Of a DNA stretch of 34,271 bases, positions 23,983 through 31,798 are shown piece after piece (position 1 is the stretch's first letter; each line of letters starts with the position of its first letter). This DNA comes from CAZIIK01 sp964539235 (GTDB lineage Bacteria; Pseudomonadota; Gammaproteobacteria; Francisellales; CACEW01). The stretch lies in the NCBI GenBank assembly GCA_964539235.1, contig CAZIIK010000139.1:1-34271 (forward strand), written 5' to 3'. The position numbers were made by a program, and so were the translations under genes. A model generated the notes under the pieces. That model was not told the DNA's origin. It did not search any database and was given only the letters and a program-made list of their open reading frames with translations.

Positions 23983-24951
23983 ATGTCTGCAGTCGCCGAA
24001 TTATTGCAGCCTTTAGCACCTTGGCTGGCAGATACACACGTGTCAGAAATTATGATTAATCGACCGGGTGAGATTTGGATAGAATATGAAGGACATTTGC
24101 AGGCCTTTAGTCTTCCGGTGTTAACACGGGTGTATTTATTGCGCCTATTCCAGTTGATTGCCAATGAAAATCATCAGGTGATCTCACGCCAACGTCCGTT
24201 ACTATCCGGTAATTTGCCCGATGGCAGTCGCGTGCAATTGTGTTTGCCACCGGTTTCGCAGCATCCAGTGTGTGCGATTCGCCGTCAGACGGTGCAGCAT
24301 TTTCAACTTGCGGACTATGCAGCGCAGGGCTTTTATCAACAGAACGTTGCGTGTTCAGAGACGCATACCGTGCCCACTGAAGATTTATTACACACTTATT
24401 ATGTCCAGGAGGATTGGCCTGCCTTTATCCAGACGGCGATTCGTTTGCGTAAAAATATCGTGATTTCTGGTGGTACTTCCAGCGGTAAAACCACTTTTTT
24501 AAATGCCTGCCTGTATGAGATGGAACCACAAGATCGATTGTTAGTTCTGGAGGATGCGCGCGAAGTCAAAGTGCCGCATGATAACCATGTTTGCTTGCTG
24601 GCGAGCAAGGTTGATCAAGGCGAAGCACAAGTCGACATGCAGATGCTCGTGCAGTGTTGTTTACGCTTGCGTCCTGATCGCATTTTAATGGGGGAAATGC
24701 GTGGTGCTGAAATCATGTATTTTGTTCATGCCTGTTCGACTGGGCATGAGGGTGCGTTGGCGAGTGTACATGCCAATACACCAAAAATGGCCTTTATGCG
24801 CATGGTGCAAATGTATAAGTTAAACGCAGTGCCAACCATGACTGATCAGGATATTTTAAGCTTATTAGAGGCGGTGATTGATGTGATATTGCAAGTGGTT
24901 AAAACGCCACGAGGCCGACGTTTGCACAGTGTTTATTACCGAGGTGTCTAG
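23983..24951 (+). CDS. virB11: VirB11-type secretion ATPase
   Basis: VirB11 is the hexameric traffic ATPase at the cytoplasmic face of the inner membrane. The 322-residue product begins with the N-terminal domain (VSEIMINRPGEIWIE). Walker A is GGTSSGKTTF (about 163-172), the Asp box follows (LVLEDAREV), Walker B lies in RILMGEMRGAE (about 232-242), and the His box is GHEGALASVHAN (about 253-264). All catalytic motifs are intact. It starts two bases after the virB10 stop. It is the last gene of the operon; no virD4 coupling protein follows, and the next genes are on the other strand. Confidence 0.94.
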   Translation: MSAVAELLQPLAPWLADTHVSEIMINRPGEIWIEYEGHLQAFSLPVLTRVYLLRLFQLIANENHQVISRQRPLLSGNLPDGSRVQLCLPPVSQHPVCAIRRQTVQHFQLADYAAQGFYQQNVACSETHTVPTEDLLHTYYVQEDWPAFIQTAIRLRKNIVISGGTSSGKTTFLNACLYEMEPQDRLLVLEDAREVKVPHDNHVCLLASKVDQGEAQVDMQMLVQCCLRLRPDRILMGEMRGAEIMYFVHACSTGHEGALASVHANTPKMAFMRMVQMYKLNAVPTMTDQDILSLLEAVIDVILQVVKTPRGRRLHSVYYRGV

Positions 24952-25048
24952 AATCCATCTCAGAGTGTTTACCTAAAGAAACGTAAAAAAGAAGATCGCG
25001 TAGAAATACACTCAATCATCGGTTTGTGCAAAGGCCTATTAACATTAA

Positions 25049-25300
25049 TTATTTTCTAGCCAAAGTTGAATGATGCATCAACCAATACAAGGCTAGGACA
25101 AAGATGCCACCAATCAATGTTGCCAATACCCAGGCAAAAGCTGGAATGAAGCGTGGCGTAATGCCGACGCGGTGCAGTTGATTAATATCATGGGCTGTGC
25201 CTGCTGCAAAAATAATGTGTAGCAACACATTGAGCAGCAGGATAAGCAGTTGAATATTCGTAATGGATTGCGAAAAATGGCTAAACAAATGGTTTAGCAT
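25049..25300 (-). CDS. Small membrane protein downstream of the RipA-like gene
   Basis: This 83-residue protein has two hydrophobic segments (about residues 15-34 and 53-75) separated by a polar loop (GTAHDINQLHRVGITPRF). No family was recognised. Its ATG shares a base with the stop of the RipA-like gene (TAATG), so the two are translationally coupled and their products may act together at the inner membrane. The pair lies beside the right edge of the secretion operon but on the opposite strand. The gene is accepted because of this overlap and the balanced membrane topology. Confidence 0.65.
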   Translation of the reverse strand: MLNHLFSHFSQSITNIQLLILLLNVLLHIIFAAGTAHDINQLHRVGITPRFIPAFAWVLATLIGGIFVLALYWLMHHSTLARK

Positions 25301-25806
25301 TAGATGACCGCAACGTATAAGTACGCAATTACATATAAGATCGCAAATAAGAAGGGCAAGGTGACTTCCATTCTTTTTAGCGGGTTATACGGCTTGTTGT
25401 ATTCACCAAGAGCCATCAATTCAGCGTGGGATGACGAAGATGGCAGTCGCTGCTCCAGTTCCGCAATCACGGCTGCTTTGGCGCGGCTGAGGCGGCGGAA
25501 ATATTGCACCAAACGCCACCAGGCATAGCATAACAACAGTAAGCCAAACAGCGGGAATAACATGAATACGGGCTGTGGGATGGAAGGATTTTGGATGATC
25601 GATAAGCCCAGTACGCTCAAAATAACAGCGTGTACAGTGAGAAAGAACGTATTGGCTAAGCTGCGGCGCGCGTTAATACGGTCCGACATTTCAACATAGA
25701 TTTTGTATTGTTCCATCAGCAAGGTATGGAAAGTATCGTTGCTAAAGGATTCGGTATCGTTGTCGTGCCAGAGTTGCTCGGCAATATCAGGGCCAAATTT
25801 ATTCAT
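25300..25806 (-). CDS. RipA-like inner-membrane protein
   Basis: The 168-residue protein has a soluble N terminus and a conserved-looking block LLMEQYKIYVEMSDRINARR (residues 29-48). A membrane hairpin follows (about 52-71 and 78-100), then a charged coiled segment, and a last hydrophobic helix at the C terminus (PFLFAILYVIAYLYVAVI). From memory this 'EQYK-YVEMADRI..RR..AN.FFL' pattern is typical of proteins annotated as the RipA-family octameric membrane protein, first described as needed for Francisella replication inside host cells. Membership is inferred from the pattern, not from a search. It is coupled with the small membrane gene that follows. Confidence 0.6.
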   Translation of the reverse strand: MNKFGPDIAEQLWHDNDTESFSNDTFHTLLMEQYKIYVEMSDRINARRSLANTFFLTVHAVILSVLGLSIIQNPSIPQPVFMLFPLFGLLLLCYAWWRLVQYFRRLSRAKAAVIAELEQRLPSSSSHAELMALGEYNKPYNPLKRMEVTLPFLFAILYVIAYLYVAVI

Positions 25807-25869
25807 CGTGATCTGCTGTACTTTGAAAGGGCCTCTAGCATAAGTCGAAACATCATCGAGTCAAGTTGC

Positions 25870-26790
25870 TTAGCTGTTCGTTGATGCTAACCAATCCCGT
25901 GCGGGTAAAAATTCTTGGTACACTTGGTCTTCAGGTGTGTTCGGCTCAGGTGACCAGTTATATTGCCAATGCACTTCTGGCGGCAATGACATCAAAATCG
26001 ATTCGGTGCGTCCGCCACTTTGCAGGCCAAACAGGGTGCCGCGGTCGTAGACAAGGTTAAATTCCACATAACGACCACGCCGGTATAACTGAAAATTACG
26101 TTCACGTTCGCCGTAGGTATGCGTTTTACGTCGTTGGACGATCGGTTGATAGGCTTTGATGTAGTGTTGACCCACGCTGTCAATGAATCTTAGGCCTGTT
26201 GCCAAGTCCAGTTCATTGACATCATCAAAAAATAAACCGCCAATGCCGCGGGCTTCTTGGCGATGTTTGAGGTAGAAGTATTCATCACACCAGTGTTTAA
26301 ACTTTGTATAGTACGCTGGATTAAACGGATCACAGGCTTGTTTGGCCATTTGGTGCCAGTGCACACAATCTTCAGTGAACCCGTAGTATGGGGTTAAATC
26401 AAAACCACCGCCGTACCACCAAATCGGTTCTGCACCTGCCTGGTGTGCGCAGAAAAAACGCACATTAAAGTGAGAAGTGGGCACATAAGGATTTTTTGGG
26501 TGAATCACCACTGAAACACCTAAGGCTTCATAGTGGCGACCGGCAAGTTCGGGCCGCTGTGCCGTCGCGCTTGCTGGCAGCTGGTCTCCAGTGACATGTG
26601 AAAAATTGACGCCTGCTTGTTCAAATACGTCACCATTTGACAATACGCGAGTGCGTCCGCCGCCACCAGTAGGTCGTGTCCACTGTTCTTCCATGAAAGT
26701 TGCAGTGCCGTCTTCCGTTTCGATCATGTTGCAAATGGCATCTTGTAGCGTAAAGAGTGTGGTTTCTACGGTTTTAATATGGTCTTCCAT
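25870..26790 (-). CDS. hemF: Oxygen-dependent coproporphyrinogen III oxidase
   Basis: HemF decarboxylates coproporphyrinogen III to protoporphyrinogen IX with oxygen in heme synthesis. The 306 residues match the usual 300. Conserved blocks are GGGGRTRVLSNGDVFEQAGV, NFSHVTG, the signature WYGGGFDLTPYYGF, the acidic DDVNELD and YKRGRY-type YRRGRYVEFNLVYDRGTLFG. Catalytic-site His and Asp positions lie in these blocks. The frame is intact. It is divergent from trpF with only 62 bases between the start codons. Possession of HemF implies growth in the presence of oxygen. Confidence 0.96.
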   Translation of the reverse strand: MEDHIKTVETTLFTLQDAICNMIETEDGTATFMEEQWTRPTGGGGRTRVLSNGDVFEQAGVNFSHVTGDQLPASATAQRPELAGRHYEALGVSVVIHPKNPYVPTSHFNVRFFCAHQAGAEPIWWYGGGFDLTPYYGFTEDCVHWHQMAKQACDPFNPAYYTKFKHWCDEYFYLKHRQEARGIGGLFFDDVNELDLATGLRFIDSVGQHYIKAYQPIVQRRKTHTYGERERNFQLYRRGRYVEFNLVYDRGTLFGLQSGGRTESILMSLPPEVHWQYNWSPEPNTPEDQVYQEFLPARDWLASTNS

Positions 26791-26852
26791 GGCTGTGGCA
26801 TGTACGGCAGATTTGGGTGGCGCTAGAATAGCAGACCCTGACAGTGATCTGA

Positions 26853-27479
26853 ATGTTGAAAATGATGTGTATCAAGATTTGTGGTGTGACATCGGTGCAG
26901 GATGCACGATTTGTCGTTGCATCTGGTGCCAATGCCTTAGGCTTAGTGTTTTATCCCGATAGTCCACGGCATGTATCGATCGAAACGGCGCAAGCAATTG
27001 TGACTGATCTTCCACCTTTTATTACCTCGGTTGGGCTGTTTGTTGATCCTGAAGCTGCAGACGTGCGAGCGGTATTATCCGCAGTGCCTTTGTCAGTATT
27101 ACAATTCCATGGCGATGAGTCAGAAGCGTTTTGTTCGCAATTCGGTCGACCTTATTTAAAGGCGGTGCGGGTACGGTCGCAACAAGATATTCTGCAGGCC
27201 TTGTCGAATTACCCAACTGCGGCTGCTTTGCTATTGGATGCCTATGATGCCAAGCAAAAAGGTGGCAGTGGTCAAACTTTTGATTGGCGTTGGATTCCAC
27301 AGAAAACCTCGCTGCCATTGGTGATAGCGGGTGGTTTAACCGCTGAAAATGTGGGCGATTTATTAGCCGTCACTCAACCTTATGCTGTCGATGTATGCAG
27401 TGGTGTTGAGCAGTCTAAGGGCGTAAAATCGCGCGCCAAAATTGAGGCGTTTTGTCAGGCGGTGCGGTCTTATGGATAG
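26853..27479 (+). CDS. trpF: Phosphoribosylanthranilate isomerase
   Basis: TrpF isomerises phosphoribosylanthranilate to CdRP in tryptophan synthesis. The barrel begins IKICGVTSVQDA, with the catalytic Cys, and contains VGLFVDP, LQFHGDES, LLLDAYDAKQKGGSGQTFDW with the catalytic Asp, and GGLTAENVG and DVCSGVE at the phosphate-binding site. At about 205-208 residues it has normal length. ATG codons at 26853, 26862 and 26865 are all possible and none has a clear ribosome binding site; family N termini favour one of the later two. No other trp gene is visible nearby. The end overlaps the hslO start by eight bases. Confidence 0.93.
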   Translation: MLKMMCIKICGVTSVQDARFVVASGANALGLVFYPDSPRHVSIETAQAIVTDLPPFITSVGLFVDPEAADVRAVLSAVPLSVLQFHGDESEAFCSQFGRPYLKAVRVRSQQDILQALSNYPTAAALLLDAYDAKQKGGSGQTFDWRWIPQKTSLPLVIAGGLTAENVGDLLAVTQPYAVDVCSGVEQSKGVKSRAKIEAFCQAVRSYG

Positions 27480-28341
27480 TGTGCAAAGTTTTATCATAGA
27501 AAATCAGGGCGTGCGTGGTGCGTTGGTGCGGTTGGATCAAGTCGCGCAGAAAGTATTGACGCTTAATGATTATTCCGCTGCTGTGCAGGCTGTATTGGCT
27601 GAAGCGTTAGCGGGTGTTTTATTACTCGCCAGCATTAATAAAGTTGCCGGCCGTTTGAGTCTACAATTTCAGGGCGGTAAAGCCATCCAAATGTTATCAG
27701 TGCAATATATGGCCGGTGGTTTTGTGCGTGGCTTGGTGCAACTGGTAGAAGGCGTAACGACTTTAGATAAAGCAGCCGTTTTACACGATCTAAACAGTGG
27801 CGTGCTGTCTGTTGTGTATCAAGCCGATCATGCAGGGCGGCAGTATCAAAGTGTGGTGCCGTTTGTTGGTGATTCATTGACGGAGTCATTGCAACATTAT
27901 TACATGCAGTCTGAGCAGCAAGCGACGCATCTGCAAATTGTCTTTAATAGTCAAGCCGTGGTCGGATTTATGCTGCAAGCACTACCTGAAGCGGGTCAAG
28001 ATCTGGAGGAACGCTGGTCGCATGTGCTGACTTTGGCACAAACTTTAGCAGAAGAAGAATTATTCACGTGTGACAATTAGGTTCTGCTGCACCGGCTTTA
28101 TCATGAAGAAGACGTGCGCATATTCGAATCTAGTCCTTTAACCTTTGGCTGTTCTGGCCGTCAGCGGCGTTTTGAAAATGCTGTACTGGCCATGGGGCGG
28201 CATGAAGCTGAGCAAGTACTGGCTGAGCATGATGCAATCGAAGTGACCTGTGAGTTTTGTCAGCAACCGTTTGCTTTCGATCGTGTGGATGTTACGGCTT
28301 TATTTCGTGCAGCTGGGTCTGGCAATGAACAGCAGCATTAG
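27472..28341 (+). pseudogene. hslO: hslO (Hsp33 chaperonin), split by TAG and with a damaged zinc motif
   Basis: Hsp33 is a redox-switched holdase that protects proteins during oxidative stress. The frame from ATG 27472 matches Hsp33 over 202 codons (GVRGALVRLDQ, LQFQGGKAIQM, YQSVVPFVGDSLTESLQHYYMQSEQ). TAG at 28078-28080 then interrupts it. The same frame continues with VLLHRLYHEEDVRIFE and the zinc domain, ending at TAG 28339-28341 (289 residues, normal length). Relatives usually have Glu at or next to the interrupted position, so GAG to TAG is plausible. The first zinc motif is FGCSGR where the family has CxC, so one of four ligand cysteines is Gly; the second pair (CEFC) remains. The truncated N-terminal part would lack the whole redox switch. 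It overlaps trpF. Confidence 0.85.
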
Positions 28342-28822
28342 TATGCGGTTATATCAAACGCTCTGCGCAAGCGTGTTAATGCTCTTCGTCTTAGGTACAG
28401 CTCATGCAAAGGTACAAGGGCTCGAGCATTATCAATCACGCCTACAGCAAGCGGCGGACCAGCTGTTAAAAGCTTTGCCATTGCCTAATGCCAATAGCGT
28501 AGATTTGCAAATGGCCAATCAGTTGTTTCAACAGGAGAAATTCCCACAATCTTTAGCGGCTAATAAACCTTGGGCCAGAGTCGGTAGTATTCAGGCGCGA
28601 CTGGAGATTGGGTATTTGTATGAATTTGGTCGTGGTGTGCCCAAAGATGGCCAACGTGCGGCACTGTTTTATTATGCGGCGATACGACCGAATCGTTATA
28701 CACAAAAACCGATTGCACGCGGTGTGCTTGATTATTTTGGTTTGTCGGGTCATCGGCGGGATTATTTATCTGCAGCACGCTGGTTTCGCATGGCGGCAGA
28801 GTTAGGTGATGATCGGTATTAG
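28325..28822 (+). CDS. Exported protein with Sel1-like repeats
   Basis: The product (166 residues, or 160 from the ATG at 28343) has an N-terminal signal peptide (core LCASVLMLFVLG, likely cut after AHA). A short helical region follows, then Sel1/TPR-like repeats: GYLYEFGRGVPKDGQRAALF and DYLSAARWFRMAAELGD. Sel1 repeats mediate protein-protein contacts and are frequent in periplasmic or secreted proteins of host-associated bacteria. It ends soon after the second repeat and may be shorter than relatives. The start region overlaps or abuts the hslO stop, and yraN converges two bases after the stop. No specific function is assigned. Confidence 0.7.
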   Translation: MNSSISMRLYQTLCASVLMLFVLGTAHAKVQGLEHYQSRLQQAADQLLKALPLPNANSVDLQMANQLFQQEKFPQSLAANKPWARVGSIQARLEIGYLYEFGRGVPKDGQRAALFYYAAIRPNRYTQKPIARGVLDYFGLSGHRRDYLSAARWFRMAAELGDDRY

Positions 28823-28824
28823 GC

Positions 28825-29172
28825 CTAAATAATGTTTTCTATCCAATGCATCACAAATCTCGGTGTGCTTTCAATCGCCAATAAATCAAACCGACAATTA
28901 AACGATTGATATGCCGGATACTGCATCAGAAAATGTTCAGCTGTTTTCTGCAGTTTGAGCTGTTTACTAAAGGCAACCATCTCAATACTGCTGCCATATT
29001 CGCTATGTGTGCGATATTTCACTTCAAAGAAAATCAATAACTGACCTTGGCAACCAATCAAGTCAATTTCACCCAATTTACAGGTATAGTTCTTGTATAA
29101 GATCCGAACATGTTGCTTCTGTAAGAACCGTGTCGCAAATCTTTCGTAATGTTGGCCAATGTATCGACTCAT
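28825..29172 (-). CDS. yraN: YraN family (UPF0102) endonuclease-like protein
   Basis: YraN proteins are small and share the PD-(D/E)XK nuclease fold; their cellular role is unclear. The 115-residue product has GEIDLIG and IFFEVKYR, which form the D...ExK core (about residues 38-62), and the N-terminal IGQHYERFATRFLQ helix with the conserved Glu. The ATG at 29172 is chosen over an upstream in-frame start at 29253 because family members begin just before 'GxxxExxAxxfL'. It ends two bases from the convergent Sel1-protein gene. It is divergent from erpA across 136 bases. Confidence 0.85.
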   Translation of the reverse strand: MSRYIGQHYERFATRFLQKQHVRILYKNYTCKLGEIDLIGCQGQLLIFFEVKYRTHSEYGSSIEMVAFSKQLKLQKTAEHFLMQYPAYQSFNCRFDLLAIESTPRFVMHWIENII

Positions 29173-29308
29173 CGATGCTAGTCTTTTAATAAAATGGTTA
29201 TTAAATATACATATAGACCTTTTTATGGTCAATTTTAAATTGAACCATGTCACTGCGCTTTTTCAATGTTAGAATGCCCGGGTTTTTCAGAAATAGAGAT
29301 GTACAGTC

Positions 29309-29665
29309 ATGAGTGTACAAGTTGCACAGCCGGTTATTTTTACAGACTCTGCCGCGCAGAAAGTGCGGGCATTGATTGAAGAAGAGGGCAACCCTCAACT
29401 GAAACTACGTGCTTTCATTACCGGTGGCGGTTGCTCAGGTTTTCAATATGGCTTTACCTTTGATGAAGCAACGGCCGAAGATGATATGCAAATTCACAAT
29501 GGCGATGTGACATTGTTGATTGATCCGATGAGTTTTCAATATCTGGTTGGCGCAGAAATCGATTATAAAAAAGATGTGGAGGGTGAACAGTTTGTGATTC
29601 GCAATCCCAATGCCAAAACAACCTGTGGGTGTGGCTCTTCTTTTTCAGTAGAAGACGATGACTAA
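29309..29665 (+). CDS. erpA: Iron-sulfur cluster insertion protein ErpA
   Basis: ErpA is an A-type carrier that delivers iron-sulfur clusters to apoproteins in the cytosol. The 118-residue protein has all three cluster-binding cysteines: Cys42 in TGGGCSGFQYGF and Cys106/Cys108 in TTCGCGSSF. The acidic loop and IDPMSFQYLVGAEIDY are typical of ErpA rather than IscA or SufA. It stands alone, with an unassigned 268-bp spacer downstream. The ribosome binding site is weak. The frame is complete. Confidence 0.94.
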   Translation: MSVQVAQPVIFTDSAAQKVRALIEEEGNPQLKLRAFITGGGCSGFQYGFTFDEATAEDDMQIHNGDVTLLIDPMSFQYLVGAEIDYKKDVEGEQFVIRNPNAKTTCGCGSSFSVEDDD

Positions 29666-29690
29666 AGTGGCTACGCAACTTTATTCTGTG

Positions 29691-29791
29691 AGGCCTTGGT
29701 TGGCGATGATTTTCAGGTGACGGGTGACCGCTTTTCAGGTGCGTCTGAGGCATGGATGCAGAAGTCGAGCCGCCAAGGAGGGCTTTACGGC
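29691..29791 (+). repeat. Dispersed intergenic repeat, copy 2
   Basis: The 268-bp gap 29666-29933 has no credible gene. It contains AGGCCTTG (29691-29698), a 10-bp direct repeat TTTTCAGGTG (29710-29719 and 29732-29741), and a core (29747-29791) with GGCATGGATGCAGAAG and GCCAAGGAGGGCTTTACGG. The core aligns, with substitutions and small gaps, to the core of the repeat at 6126-6226, which also begins with AGGCCTTG. Beyond 29792 nothing recognisable is seen before the ATG at 29934. Confidence 0.45.
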
Positions 29792-29933
29792 ATTACCTGG
29801 AAAGTGGTTGCAGGTCGCTTAAATGCATAGAGAAGTTGAAATATTTTCCTTGCCTAAAAATAGGCTCCCAGGCTTGAGTCCCAGCACACCCTATGTTATT
29901 TAAGCCTACTTTAAATTTTAGTCTGACAATTTC

Positions 29934-30350
29934 ATGAGATTTTATACGAAATTATCCCTCGGATTTTTTGCCGGTGCACTCGGTGGTTTTGTGAGCGCTT
30001 TGGTGCTCTGGTTCCTGGTGCACTTTGGTGTTGCTCAATCAGTGGGCATCCATATTGATTTACCATTGTCGTTTTATGGCAAAGAAACGCTGCTTTACCA
30101 ACAAATTGTCTGGGGTGGGGTCTTTGGTCTTTTGTTATTGCTGCCATTGCTCAAAGACGGCTGGTTTCTGCGCGGATTGGCAATGAGCTTGGTACCGACA
30201 GCGATTGTATTATTTTACCTACTGCCGTATCGACTTGATGCCGGCATGTGTGGCATTGACCTGGGCGCGCTAACCTTTGCCTTGGTTTTATTAGTGAATG
30301 GATTTTGGGGTGTGATTGCTGCGGCCTGGTACCAAGCAACCGCCAAGTAA
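29934..30350 (+). CDS. Small integral membrane protein, unknown function
   Basis: This 138-residue protein has four predicted membrane helices (about residues 8-32, 58-75, 80-98 and 109-132) with short loops and no catalytic motif. The family is not recognised. Its stop codon adjoins the ribosome binding site of hpt, with 12 bases between genes, so it is probably cotranscribed with hpt and folD. A role in transport or membrane organisation is possible but unsupported. Codon use and composition look like those of its neighbours, which argues for a real gene. Confidence 0.75.
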   Translation: MRFYTKLSLGFFAGALGGFVSALVLWFLVHFGVAQSVGIHIDLPLSFYGKETLLYQQIVWGGVFGLLLLLPLLKDGWFLRGLAMSLVPTAIVLFYLLPYRLDAGMCGIDLGALTFALVLLVNGFWGVIAAAWYQATAK

Positions 30351-30362
30351 GGAGTTAACATT

Positions 30363-30935
30363 ATGAAAATGACCCCAGCGTTTATTCGCCAGGTTCAAGA
30401 ACAAGCAACGTTACTGCGCAGTGAAGCTGAAATTATGACAGCACTAGACCTCATGGCAGACGAAATGCGTCCCGTATTAGCGGATAAAAACCCTGTTTTT
30501 CTGTCGGTCATGAACGGCGGACTGATGACAATGGCAGAGCTTGCCAAACGGTTAAATTTTCCGATGCAAATGGAATACATCCACGTCAGTCGTTATGCGG
30601 GTGAAACCACCGGTGGTACCAGTATGCATTGGCGGCGTGAGCCACCAGCTGATTTGCTGCATGACCGTCATGTGGTGATTGTCGATGATATTTTAGATGG
30701 CGGTGTCACCTTGGCTGCGATTGTGGAATATTGCGAAGGCAATGGTGTTAAAGGGATGCATACAGCCGTATTGCTCGACAAGACTGATGCTCGAGTTGAA
30801 GATGGTCTGCAATCTGCAGATTTTACGGGTTTGTCGATTGAAAATCGGTATGTATTTGGTTTTGGTTTGGACTATCACGATTATCTACGTAACGTACCAG
30901 CGATTTATGCAGTGGCTGATGAGCACATGATTTAA
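30363..30935 (+). CDS. hpt: Hypoxanthine-guanine phosphoribosyltransferase
   Basis: This enzyme salvages hypoxanthine or guanine to IMP or GMP using PRPP. The 190-residue product carries the PRPP-binding signature VVIVDDILDGGVTL (about residues 101-114), SVMNGGLMTMAELAKRL near the N terminus, and the C-terminal VFGFGLDYHDYLRNVPAIY purine-binding block. GGAG (30351-30354) precedes the ATG by eight bases. It is the middle gene of a three-gene run ending with folD. Base preference (hypoxanthine against guanine) cannot be read from the sequence. Confidence 0.92.
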   Translation: MKMTPAFIRQVQEQATLLRSEAEIMTALDLMADEMRPVLADKNPVFLSVMNGGLMTMAELAKRLNFPMQMEYIHVSRYAGETTGGTSMHWRREPPADLLHDRHVVIVDDILDGGVTLAAIVEYCEGNGVKGMHTAVLLDKTDARVEDGLQSADFTGLSIENRYVFGFGLDYHDYLRNVPAIYAVADEHMI

Positions 30936-30946
30936 GGAATCGCCTG

Positions 30947-31798
30947 GTGAGTGCAAGAATTATTGATGGTCGGGCAATTGCCCAGCAAATTAAAACCGAA
31001 GTTGCGAATGCTGTGCAAATGCTTATCCATCAAGGTTTGCGTGTGCCAGGGCTTGCGGTCATTATTGTTGGCAAAGACCCAGTCTCTAAAGTCTATGTGA
31101 ATCACAAGCGCAAAGCTTGTGAACAGGTTGGCTTTTTATCGCAACACTATGATTTGCCTGCCAATGTCAGTGAAGAAAAACTATTGAGGTTAATTGCTGA
31201 GCTTAATCAGGATGACCAGGTCGATGGTATTTTGGTGCAATTGCCATTGCCCGACCATATTGATCCAGATCGTGTGATTGAGGCGATTGCGCCGAGCAAA
31301 GATGTGGATGGTTTCCATCCTTATAATCTGGGCTTATTGGCACAACGTCGCCCCAAATTACGGCCTTGCACACCTAAGGGTGTGATGACGTTACTGCAGC
31401 GTACGGTGAAAGATATTGCTGGGCTGCATGCTGTGATCGTCGGTGCGTCGAATATTGTCGGTCGTCCAATGAGCATGGAACTTTTATTAGCCAAATGCAC
31501 TGCGACAGTGTGTCACCGTTTTAGTCGCGATATTACGCATATCGCACGTCAGGCCGATATTGTGATTGCTGCTGTTGGTAAGCCAGGATTAGTCACGGCG
31601 GATTGGGTGAAGCCGGGTGCGATTGTGATTGATGTGGGCATTAACCGATTATCAAACGGTAAATTGGTGGGTGATGTTGATTACGACTCGGTCAGTCAAG
31701 TCGCCGGATGGATTACGCCGGTGCCGGGTGGCGTTGGACCAATGACCGTTGCGACTTTATTAGAGAATACTTTATACGCTGCACAATGGTGCCGCTAG
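30947..31798 (+). CDS. folD: Bifunctional methylenetetrahydrofolate dehydrogenase/cyclohydrolase
   Basis: FolD interconverts 5,10-methylene-THF and 10-formyl-THF in one-carbon metabolism. The 283-residue product has VYVNHKRKACEQVG with the catalytic Tyr/Lys pattern, DGILVQLPLP, KDVDGFHPYNLG, PCTPKGVM, the cofactor loop GASNIVGRPMS and the C-terminal PGGVGPMTVATLLENT. The start is a GTG at 30947 with AAGGA eight bases upstream, overlapping the hpt stop region. It ends in TAG and overlaps the convergent maf gene by four bases. Confidence 0.96.
   Translation: MSARIIDGRAIAQQIKTEVANAVQMLIHQGLRVPGLAVIIVGKDPVSKVYVNHKRKACEQVGFLSQHYDLPANVSEEKLLRLIAELNQDDQVDGILVQLPLPDHIDPDRVIEAIAPSKDVDGFHPYNLGLLAQRRPKLRPCTPKGVMTLLQRTVKDIAGLHAVIVGASNIVGRPMSMELLLAKCTATVCHRFSRDITHIARQADIVIAAVGKPGLVTADWVKPGAIVIDVGINRLSNGKLVGDVDYDSVSQVAGWITPVPGGVGPMTVATLLENTLYAAQWCR

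Noticed and set aside
24963..25014. A GAGTGT...ACACTC inverted pair after virB11 as a terminator
   Set aside because: The arms are only six bases, about 40 bases apart, and lack a T run; chance is likely.
18744..28080. Genome-wide reassignment of TAG to a sense codon
   Set aside because: TAG is the ordinary terminal stop of purB, ampG, the MFS gene, trpF, virB10, virB11, folD, yraN and yihY, so wholesale recoding is not supported. Limited suppression is kept only as a question.
29173..29253. A longer N terminus for YraN
   Set aside because: The added 27 residues have no counterpart in the family, and the ATG at 29172 gives the standard start.
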